A stretch of 35,669 bases of DNA from Planctomycetaceae bacterium. Its GTDB lineage: Bacteria; Planctomycetota; Planctomycetia; Pirellulales; Pirellulaceae. Below the pieces are notes generated by a model. The model was not told the DNA's origin, searched no databases, and was given only the letters and a program-made list of their open reading frames with translations. Position 1 is the stretch's first letter. Each line of letters starts with the position of its first letter. The position numbers and the translations under genes were made by a program. The stretch is from contig SXOA01000033.1 in assembly GCA_005778405.1 (NCBI GenBank), positions 1 to 35,669 on the forward strand, given 5' to 3'. Positions 9,801-15,574 of the stretch are shown here, piece by piece.

Positions 9801-12225
9801 CGTACCAGTACATGAGAGGGAGATTGGGGTCGGCGGCGTCTTCGGAATGAGATGTCAGCGACTCGACAACATCCCATCGCGATACTAGGGGCCATTTTTG
9901 GATGCTGCCGGCTACGACGAGGCGCGTCACTTGTGACTTGCTGACTCTGGCAACCTTCTGAAGGGTTTCTATATCAAGATCACTTGGTAACGTGCCTTGT
10001 TGGCACAGTGAGGAGACCAATTGCAATCGGCTCCGAAGTACCTCTTGGTGCTGGTCGTATTTCGATAAATCTTGCGGAAACGCCGTAATGAACGGGCCAG
10101 GGTGTTGCGGTGCCTTAGGCAACATGTGTTGCTCGATTTCCATCACGAATCCCGCTATCCGTTCACCAGCGACCGTGTTCTCAGATCTCCGCAGCGCTAG
10201 TACGACGGACAAATATCGCTCGTTTTGTGCCCCTCTCTCCTGCAAAATCCGCTGCGCATGTCGCCGATACCATTCGTTGCCGTGCGCGAGCAACTTGACC
10301 AACTCCTCATCCTTCATCTTCCCCAAATCGACTTTCACTGGCTTCGCGTCGCCGTACACGATGCGGTAAATCCGCCCGTTGCTCCGGTCGTGCTTGTCGG
10401 GTTCGCGGAGGTGGCACTGCTCGCGGTCGTACCAGTCGATGACCCAGACCTGGCCGTCGGGGCCGTAGGTCATGTAGAGCATTTGCGACCACTGGTCGCG
10501 GGTGAGGAGGAAGTCCGGGCCGTGCGAGCAGACGAAGCCGCTTCCCTTGGGAGTGAGGATGTCCATGTTCATGCGGTTGCCGTGGATGTTGTTCATGAAC
10601 AGCATGCCGCGGTATTTTTCCGGCCAGGCCCCCCCTTGATAGATCATGCAGCCGGCGTGGGCGTGGCCGCCGCCGAGCTCGTCGGACTGGCGGCGGTTGT
10701 CGTTGTTCCACTGGTTGCCGGTGTAGTGGCGGTGGTCGGCGATGGTCTTGATGTCATCGTAGGTGAATTCGTTGAAGTGGCTGCCGGCCTGCCGCTCGTA
10801 GCGGGCTCCGGGGATGATGTGGTAGCAGTGGGGGATGACGCAGGCGGTGGCGAAGAAGTTGCCATACTGGTCGTAGTCGAGCCCCCAGGGGTTGCTGGTC
10901 CCTTCGGCGAAGACTTCGAACTCGTGGCGAACGGGGTGGTAACGCCAGATGCCGGCGTTGATTTTGGTCCGCTTCTCCTTCGGCGTGCCGGGCTTGCCGA
11001 CCGCGGAGTGCGTGAAGACCCCGTGGCAGCCGTAGAGCCAGCCGTCGGGGCCCCAGATGAAGCTGTTGAGCGTTTCATGGGTGTCTTCGTAGCCCCAGCC
11101 GTCGAGAAGGACTTGAGTGCCTGGGGGAACGTCGAGAGGGAACTTGACTTCGGGCATCGGCGGTTCGGCCTTCATTGGGACGCCGTCGGGCACGTCGTCG
11201 CCGTTCTTGTCCGGGATGAAGAGCAGGTACGGAGCCGCCCCGACCCAGACGCCGCCGAAGCCAACTTCCAGGCCGCTGACGAGGTTGAGCCCTTCGATGA
11301 AGACGGTCCGCTTGTCGAGCTTGCCGTCGAGGTCGGTGTCTTCCAGGATGATGATCCGGTCTTTTCCAGCCCCTTCTTTGGCCCGCTGCGGATAGGTGAA
11401 GGCCTCAGCAATCCAAATGCGGCCGCGATCATCAATGGCCATCGCAATCGGCTGCTGGACGTCCGGCTCAGCCGCGGCGACTTGGACTTTGAAACCGGGG
11501 GGGACGACCATTTCCTTGGCCGCTTCTTCGGCGGAAAGGCCGGCGTGAGGATAGAGGGACTCCGTGGCGGGGATGATGGAGTTGGTGACAGCGGCTTTGA
11601 ACCGGGGCCGCTGCGTGTGCAGCCGGAAGTCGTCGAAATTCACATGTCCCCAGCCGCCGGCATTGCTATCGACGATGCGGATGTAGATTTTCTTGCCCTT
11701 TTGCTTTTGCAGGTCGACGATGACGGGACGGAGATTTTCCTGGTCCTGACCAGACTTGGTGAAGAAGACTTTGTTGTCATCTGCGGTGACGAGCTCGACG
11801 CGGGTTTCCTTGCTCTGGCCGCCGCCGATGAGGAAGCTGCCGAAGGGCTGCGTCACTTCGAAGGGGACCGACGTGAGTGTGCCGGTTGGCGGGTCTTGCA
11901 GGACTTCAAAGCCACCGATCCAGTATTGCCCGGTGTGCTCCGACTTTTTTCCCTCTCCAAAGACGCGGGTCTGGCTGATCTCCCCCTTCACCGGCTGTTT
12001 GTCCCAAGCCTTTCCCTCCGCCTTCCAGTCCTTCAGCGTTCCATCCTCGAAATTGAGATTCAGAGGCTTGCCGTCGGCACCGGCTGGGGTGATTCCGGGG
12101 TCGCCGATGGGCTCGTTGAGGGGGTTGGATTTGGGCGGGGGGGCGGGGGCTTTCGTTTCTTGCGCAAAAGCAGACAGAGAGAAGGAGAGAAGGAGAGACA
12201 GAGAGAAGGAGAGAGTGAACTTCAC
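6880..12225 (-). CDS. Giant exported PVC-type dehydrogenase / cytochrome c / DUF1080 / FG-GAP fusion
   Basis: 1781 residues from a GTG at 12225, chosen because it starts directly at a signal peptide (KFTLSFSLSLLLSFSLSAFAQ) with AAGGG upstream; the frame stays open to 12450 but that extension is not protein-like. Domains: beta-sandwich like the N-terminal module of GH32 levanases (~40-200; YWIGGFE, SFLIGGG, WGHVNFDDF); PVC-type membrane-bound dehydrogenase beta-propeller (~225-630, TIGR02604-like; MVVPPGFKVQ); HEAT-like helical repeats (~700-1075); cytochrome c with CQKCH at 1097-1101 (TIGR02603-like); DUF1080/3-keto-disaccharide hydrolase-like lectin fold (~1222-1397; GNSGVQIRS); and a C-terminal FG-GAP propeller with seven DxDxDG-type calcium loops (e.g. 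DLDGDGRQD, DINGDGLPD). It probably oxidises or binds carbohydrate in the periplasm and passes electrons to a haem. The substrate is unknown. Confidence 0.9.
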   Translation of the reverse strand: MKFTLSFSLSLLLSFSLSAFAQETKAPAPPPKSNPLNEPIGDPGITPAGADGKPLNLNFEDGTLKDWKAEGKAWDKQPVKGEISQTRVFGEGKKSEHTGQYWIGGFEVLQDPPTGTLTSVPFEVTQPFGSFLIGGGQSKETRVELVTADDNKVFFTKSGQDQENLRPVIVDLQKQKGKKIYIRIVDSNAGGWGHVNFDDFRLHTQRPRFKAAVTNSIIPATESLYPHAGLSAEEAAKEMVVPPGFKVQVAAAEPDVQQPIAMAIDDRGRIWIAEAFTYPQRAKEGAGKDRIIILEDTDLDGKLDKRTVFIEGLNLVSGLEVGFGGVWVGAAPYLLFIPDKNGDDVPDGVPMKAEPPMPEVKFPLDVPPGTQVLLDGWGYEDTHETLNSFIWGPDGWLYGCHGVFTHSAVGKPGTPKEKRTKINAGIWRYHPVRHEFEVFAEGTSNPWGLDYDQYGNFFATACVIPHCYHIIPGARYERQAGSHFNEFTYDDIKTIADHRHYTGNQWNNDNRRQSDELGGGHAHAGCMIYQGGAWPEKYRGMLFMNNIHGNRMNMDILTPKGSGFVCSHGPDFLLTRDQWSQMLYMTYGPDGQVWVIDWYDREQCHLREPDKHDRSNGRIYRIVYGDAKPVKVDLGKMKDEELVKLLAHGNEWYRRHAQRILQERGAQNERYLSVVLALRRSENTVAGERIAGFVMEIEQHMLPKAPQHPGPFITAFPQDLSKYDQHQEVLRSRLQLVSSLCQQGTLPSDLDIETLQKVARVSKSQVTRLVVAGSIQKWPLVSRWDVVESLTSHSEDAADPNLPLMYWYAMEPLADVDPKRALALGLSAGEKIPILKEYMIRRIGAGDPKKSLALLVEGLKDAKDDATRLTFLRGMNESLKGRKGVEAPAGWNELFVSLIESKNIELRMQLASVGAALGDKLVIETLRRMIADDNSSLQERREAIKILVRAQDAAATDALRFVLANNDLRGDALRGLAAFDDPKAPAAILALYDKLSPAERRDALATLCSRVGYAKELLGAIEAKKVPANHLTADLVTNLRNLSNAELNKQIADVWGIVRESPAERAQQIAQFKSLLMSPAPVQPDLELGRAMFAKTCQKCHMLFGAGAKIGPDITGSQRANLDYLLSNIIDPSAIMAKEYAPHIVRTANGQVVTGILKGERGGVHTFQTPDNVIELAKDDIEEMKLSDKSLMPDNQIQQFSQHELRSLVAYVSAGGQTPMLATADNVGTFYSGKDLAGWRGDEKLWSVENGEIIGKTEGLAHNTWLVSELSVGDFRLELDVKLVKNEGNSGVQIRSTPMANGEVKGYQADVGAGWWGKLYEEHGRALLWDKSGEAHVKNGDWNRYEIVCVGSRTQTWINGQPCVDLDDPQGARRGIIALQLHSGGKTEVRFKNLKLTLLTGIEKSGPYPTSKPLEEGKKLSFKRTKLDDKFHSEGVGYGDFNSDGKLDIAAGSVWYECPADRSGPWKMHSILDKPKEFDIKTYSDTFMNWAEDLDGDGRQDLIVVDFPGAPTWWFQNPGNKGGPWARNRMVPVTNNESPQYLDVDKDGKRELIYGDGTNRLALAHPGATPLVEWSATRVAAPGEVDMQRFYHGLGIGDINKDGRDDLVVPNGWWEAPEKKTNDTWAFHAAPLGEAQAQMQIYDFDGDGDNDVLGSSAHKRGIWWYEQQPEGKWEKHEIDSSIAQTHALVLADINGDGLPDFVTGKRYYAHNGRDPGEDEPPVIAWYELTRKDGKPAWTQHVFDHDSGVGTAFEVHDMNADGLQDVIVANKRGVFYFEQTRE

Positions 12226-12239
12226 GGGGGAACCCTTAG

Positions 12240-12266
12240 AGTGGGGTAGGCTTCCAGCCTGCCCAG
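12240..12266. repeat. Dispersed hairpin repeat (AGGCT-TCC-AGCCT), copy 1
   Basis: These 27 bases are identical to 25608-25634. The core GGGTAGGCT/AGCCTGCCC forms a 9-bp stem with one G-T pair around the loop TCC. Here it lies 14 bases upstream of the GTG start of the giant minus-strand gene, in its 5' leader. The two identical copies are over 13 kb apart, so this is a dispersed element rather than a gene-specific signal. Confidence 0.7.
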
Positions 12267-12304
12267 AAACGGAATCATCAATAGACTCGCCATTGTGCCG
12301 CAAA

Positions 12305-12419
12305 GTAGGGTGCATAAGCAACGCGCCAGGCACGCATATTGAAGCTTTCTTCTTGGATAGCCGCTCACCTGATATCCGACTGCGATACGCGTGTATTTTG
12401 CTGCGCTCATGCACCCTAC
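12305..12419. repeat. MITE-like element with GTAGGGTGCAT terminal inverted repeats
   Basis: Perfect 11-bp terminal inverted repeats (12305-12315 and 12409-12419) bound 115 bases with no coding content. Similarity of the arms extends a little further in and out with mismatches. The arm GTAGGGTGC also occurs alone at 6725-6733. No target-site duplication is evident. It is one of three repeats packed into the 468-base gap between hisS and the giant gene; the rest of that gap shows nothing else. Confidence 0.55.
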
Positions 12420-12556
12420 ATTGGCTTCCCTCGTGTGAGGTGGACCACACACGTCGCAGGCCCCATTATATCCAACTGTATACATATTCATATGTGCACT
12501 ATAAGGCTCGCCACGAATTTTTCTCGAAATAGTTTCCCTGTCGGGAGAAGATGGTT

Positions 12557-12692
12557 GGGGTCGGGAGGGGTTTTCCCGGAGAGAGATACCCACTTCTTAT
12601 TTCGCGTGCCGGGGAGACGGCGTCGAGAAGAGTTTTCGCGGCAGCGACTTTCGCAGGGCAAACTCTGCCGCGCGAAAACCCTTCCCGACCCC
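12557..12692. repeat. Palindromic element with GGGGTCGGGA ends, copy A
   Basis: The 22-base left end (12557-12578) matches the reverse complement of the right end (12671-12692) at 20 positions. The right end stops one base before the hisS stop codon. The same terminal sequence bounds two further elements at 15392-15465 and 15481-15555. This copy is longer (136 bases) and has an extra internal match (GTTTTCGCGGCAG). It may help end hisS transcription, but there is no T-tract. No transposase is nearby. Confidence 0.65.
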
Positions 12693-12693
12693 T

Positions 12694-14037
12694 TTACCCC
12701 GCCAAGATTTTGGCGATCGCTGCCGGGATAACGGCGAGGGGGACTTCGGCGGAGGTTTTGCTGGCGAGGTCTTTGACCTGGCAGGTGCCGGCGGCCAGCT
12801 CCCGTTCGCCGGCGATCAGGGCGATGCGGAAGCCGCGGCGGTCGGCGTATTGGAGCTGCTGGCCGATTTTCTTGGGCTCGGGGAAGAGCTCCGCGCCGAT
12901 GCCGGCGGCCCGGACCGCCTGGGCGATCTTCAGATAGGCGGGGAGCTGGTCCTTGTCGAAATAAACGACCAGGACCGGAGCGGGGGTGCGGACGTTTTCA
13001 ATCAGCCCCAACTCTTCGAGCGCTGCCAGCAGCCGGTCGAGGCCGAGGGATGCGCCGATGCCGGGGAGTTCCTGCTTGGTGAACAGGCTGGCCAGGTTGT
13101 CGTACCGGCCGCCGGAGCAGATGCTGCCGATGGTGGGGAGGTCGGTGAGGAAAGTCTCGAAGACCGCGCCGGTGTAATAGTCCAGGCCGCGGGCGCTGGA
13201 GACATCGACCTGCAGCGCATCCGCTGGCACTCCACCAGCCGTTGCACCGGCGAGAATCTCTCGCAGCCGGTGGACCCCTTCTTCGCCGGTGAGATTTCCG
13301 GCGACGAGCTTTTCCACTTGCAAAAGGACTTCGTCGTTGGTGCCGCTCAGCTCCGCCAGGCTGAGAACTTGATTGGATTGTTCCGCCGTCGTTCCGGCGG
13401 CGGCGGCCATTTCTTCGGCGACCTTTTCGCGGCCGATTTTGCCGAGCTTGTCGAGCGAGCGGAGGATGGGAACGCTCTTCTCCGCGAGGCCCAGCTTGGC
13501 GAGCAGGCCGCTGAGGACCATCCGATTGTTGACGCGGATGGAGAAGCCCAGCTTCTTACCCGACTCGCCGCCAAACGACTTGCCAATCGCGCTGAGCAGC
13601 TCATGGATGACGAGGGCCGTCTCGATGTCGGCTGCGACGTGTTTGGTGCCGATGGTGTCGAAGTCGCACTGCATGAACTCGCGGTAGCGGCCCCGCTGAG
13701 CCCGCTCGCCCCGCCAGACGGTGGCGATGTGGTATCGCTTGAACGGCAGGCCGAGCTCGCTGGCGTGCTGGGCCACGAACCGGGCCAGCGGCACCGTGAG
13801 GTCGAACCGCATGCCGACCATCCGGCCACCCTGGTCGGCGAAGTGGTACATCTGCCGGTCAGTCTCTTCGCTCCCCTTGCCGGTCAGAATTTCCAGGTAT
13901 TCCAGGGCCGGCGTATCAATCGGCGAAAACCCGAAGCTCCGATAAACCCGCTGCGCAGTCGCTATCAGCCGCTCGCGCGGAATCATGGCCTCCGGAAGGT
14001 AGTCGCGAAAGCCGCTGAGGGTTCTGGGGTCGATCAT
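12694..14037 (-). CDS. hisS: Histidine--tRNA ligase
   Basis: 447 residues; charges tRNA-His with histidine in the cytoplasm. Class II features are all visible: N-terminal MIDPRTLSGFRDYLP, motif 1 region FGFSPIDTPALEYLE, RFDLTVPLARFVA, motif 2 VWRGERAQRGRYREFMQCD, the histidine-specific RGLDYYTGAVFE, motif 3 GIGASLGLDRLL, and a C-terminal anticodon-binding domain (VLVVYFDKDQ, RGFRIALIAGERE). The ATG at 14037 is chosen because MIDPRTLSGFRD is the conserved start; the 30 codons upstream look like leader. No strong ribosome-binding site is seen. It lies 120 bases after the CDGSH gene on the same strand. A palindromic repeat begins one base beyond its stop. Confidence 0.97.
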   Translation of the reverse strand: MIDPRTLSGFRDYLPEAMIPRERLIATAQRVYRSFGFSPIDTPALEYLEILTGKGSEETDRQMYHFADQGGRMVGMRFDLTVPLARFVAQHASELGLPFKRYHIATVWRGERAQRGRYREFMQCDFDTIGTKHVAADIETALVIHELLSAIGKSFGGESGKKLGFSIRVNNRMVLSGLLAKLGLAEKSVPILRSLDKLGKIGREKVAEEMAAAAGTTAEQSNQVLSLAELSGTNDEVLLQVEKLVAGNLTGEEGVHRLREILAGATAGGVPADALQVDVSSARGLDYYTGAVFETFLTDLPTIGSICSGGRYDNLASLFTKQELPGIGASLGLDRLLAALEELGLIENVRTPAPVLVVYFDKDQLPAYLKIAQAVRAAGIGAELFPEPKKIGQQLQYADRRGFRIALIAGERELAAGTCQVKDLASKTSAEVPLAVIPAAIAKILAG

Positions 14038-14157
14038 GACGTTGGCGGCGGGGAAGATTTGAACAGAAGGTAACGGAGGAAACGAAGGGGAGTAGAGAAG
14101 GAGAGTGGCAAGGGAGGAGAGGTTCACCGCGGAGATCGCTGAGGGACGCGGAGGAAT

Positions 14158-14379
14158 TTATGAGGCTGCGGGGGCTGCTGGTGCCCGCTCTGCTGCCGTG
14201 AAGCTACAAGCTTTATGGCTGCCGTCGCAGAAGGGTTTGACTTTGGATTGGCCGCAGCGGCAGAGGGCGACGGTCGGTTTTTCGGTGGGGATGGAGAACT
14301 GGTTTCCGGCGGCGTCGACTACGGTGAGGGGGCCTTGGATGACCAGCGGGCCGTTGTCGCGGATGGTAATGGTGGTCAT
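14158..14379 (-). CDS. CDGSH iron-sulfur domain protein
   Basis: 73 residues. The motif CRCGQSKVKPFCDGSH (three Cys and one His ligand) is the signature of CDGSH proteins, which hold a redox-active, often labile [2Fe-2S] cluster. The segment before it (TITIRDNGPLVIQGPLTVVD, then KPTVALCRCG) matches the small single-domain bacterial type. The C-terminus is Ala-rich. There is no signal peptide or membrane segment, so it is probably cytoplasmic. It follows the CoA-binding protein gene by 12 bases, so the two probably share an mRNA. The physiological partner is not known. Confidence 0.92.
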   Translation of the reverse strand: MTTITIRDNGPLVIQGPLTVVDAAGNQFSIPTEKPTVALCRCGQSKVKPFCDGSHKACSFTAAERAPAAPAAS

Positions 14380-14391
14380 GGCGTTTGCTGA

Positions 14392-14766
14392 TTAGTGGAG
14401 GTCGTGGGGACTCACACCGACATCAACGATGCTGCAGGCCTGGATGACGTTCAGCCCCTTGGCTCGCGCCGCTTCAACGAGTTCATCGCTGTCGCTACCG
14501 GGATTGAGCCAGAGCTCGTCGCAGCCGCGGGCGGCGATTTCGGGGAGGACGACCATTCCCACTTGGGGCGGCAAGTAGACGCTGATCCGGTCGAGCTTCC
14601 CTGCCGGAACTTCAGCCAGCGACTTGAAAGCTTTCAGCCCTTCAATCACATCCGCCTTGGGATTCACGGGATAGACCGTATACCCCTGCTGCTGATGGGC
14701 CCGGACGGACTTGTTGCCGAACTTGCTGCGGTCGGCAGACGCACCGAGGATGGCGACGGTAGGCAT
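14392..14766 (-). CDS. CoA-binding (YccU-like) Rossmann-fold protein
   Basis: 124 residues from the ATG at 14766, chosen because MPTVAILGASADRSKFGNKS is the usual N-terminus of this family; the open frame continues upstream to 14952 without family resemblance and overlaps the divergent gene. Typical elements are the nucleotide-binding GAS motif, GYTVYPVNPKADVIEG, SVYLPPQVG, and the C-terminal ELWLNPGSDSDELVEAA. It resembles the CoA-binding domain of succinyl-CoA synthetase alpha as a stand-alone module. Its function is unclear even in well studied bacteria. It heads a minus-strand run with CDGSH and probably hisS. Confidence 0.9.
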   Translation of the reverse strand: MPTVAILGASADRSKFGNKSVRAHQQQGYTVYPVNPKADVIEGLKAFKSLAEVPAGKLDRISVYLPPQVGMVVLPEIAARGCDELWLNPGSDSDELVEAARAKGLNVIQACSIVDVGVSPHDLH

Positions 14767-14846
14767 GGATGGCTTAAACTTGCGAGGGGAGATGGACCCT
14801 TGTAGGCTGATGCTCCCAAGGTTTTCTGTCAATACGCGGAGCGAAT

Positions 14847-15290
14847 GTGAGCGAGCCCAATCCGTATCAATCGCCAGCGATGCCTGCGGAATCTCCTGCT
14901 TCCCCGTCGCGGCGGCCTGGCGAGGATGCGCTTTACTTTGCGGCGCAAGCACAAAACATCATTGGAGCGTTGGGACTTCTCTTCGTGATTGTCAATTTGG
15001 TTGACGCGATTTTCGTCATTTTCAGTCCCATAGACAAACCAACATTGACTACCATCGTGATGGCACCATGGATGGTGCTTCAATGCCTGCTGATGCTCGC
15101 CGGCGGCATCAGCATGCACCAGCACAAACGCTGCTGGCTCGCAATTGTCGGTGCGTGGGCCGGAATCTCGCCGTTCTGCGGCTGTTATGTTTTCAGTCTG
15201 ATCAGCGGGATTTGGGCATTGATCGTCTTGCGGCGGCCGGAAGTCAAGGCTCTGTTTGCCTCGAATCAGCCGTCCAGTAAAGGTTCGTGA
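14847..15290 (+). CDS. Hypothetical membrane protein with N-terminal NPYQSP motif
   Basis: 147 residues from a GTG at 14847 with CGGAG about 6 bases upstream; the nearby ATG at 14845 is out of frame. The N-terminus SEPNPYQSPAMPAE is a short proline-rich tag that I associate with many planctomycete membrane proteins. Three or four hydrophobic segments follow: IIGALGLLFVIVNLVDAIFVIF, a segment at MVLQCLLMLAGGISM, WLAIVGAWAGIS, and YVFSLISGIWALIVL, then a short basic cytoplasmic tail (RRPEVKALF). No catalytic motif is visible and I cannot name a function. The gene is divergent from the CoA-binding gene, with 80 bases between the starts. Confidence 0.75.
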   Translation: MSEPNPYQSPAMPAESPASPSRRPGEDALYFAAQAQNIIGALGLLFVIVNLVDAIFVIFSPIDKPTLTTIVMAPWMVLQCLLMLAGGISMHQHKRCWLAIVGAWAGISPFCGCYVFSLISGIWALIVLRRPEVKALFASNQPSSKGS

Positions 15291-15391
15291 CCTCGCTCGC
15301 TAGCGATGCTGCTGCCGAAATCCGCGGGCCAAATCTATCTGTAGTTGACACGCCCATTGGCAAGGCGACATAACTTGTTGGCCCACCTCAA

Positions 15392-15465
15392 AGGGTCGGG
15401 AGGTGTTTCGCGTTCCAGGGACTTGTGCTCTGGAAGGACTCGGCCGCGAAACTCCTCCTGACCCC
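15392..15465. repeat. Palindromic element with GGGTCGGGA-type ends, copy B
   Basis: 74 bases. The left end at 15392-15412 (AGGGTCGGGAGGTGTTTCGCG with its final G) is matched by the reverse complement of the right end at 15444-15465 with few mismatches. An inner TTCCAG/CTGGAA pair could extend the hairpin. It is the first of two tandem elements in the 284-base gap upstream of the multihaem cytochrome gene. Confidence 0.6.
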
Positions 15466-15480
15466 GTTCGCGCTGCCCAC

Positions 15481-15555
15481 GGGGTCGGGAAAGGTTTTCG
15501 CGGCCGCGTTCCTTGGCCATCCAGAGTTGGTACCGCGAAAACCCTTCCCGACCCC
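15481..15555. repeat. Palindromic element with GGGGTCGGGA ends, copy C
   Basis: 75 bases with 23-base terminal inverted repeats (15481-15503 and 15533-15555) that differ at one position. It starts 15 bases after copy B and ends 19 bases before the ATG of the cytochrome gene, so it occupies the place where the promoter or leader should be. The right end is the same sequence as the right end of copy A at 12671-12692. Confidence 0.65.
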
Positions 15556-15574
15556 CTCGCCTGGAGATTGCTGG

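Noticed and set aside
10225..12249. Long plus-strand open frame (674 codons) opposite the giant gene
   Set aside because: It is fully antisense to the dehydrogenase part of the giant protein, and its product is a Val/Glu/Asp-rich shadow with no domain.
12850..14073. Plus-strand open frame (407 codons) opposite hisS
   Set aside because: The minus strand encodes complete histidyl-tRNA synthetase motifs.
15392..15555. Tandem repeats considered as a CRISPR array
   Set aside because: Only two units, each a palindrome with inverted ends and different interior; no regular spacers and no cas genes.
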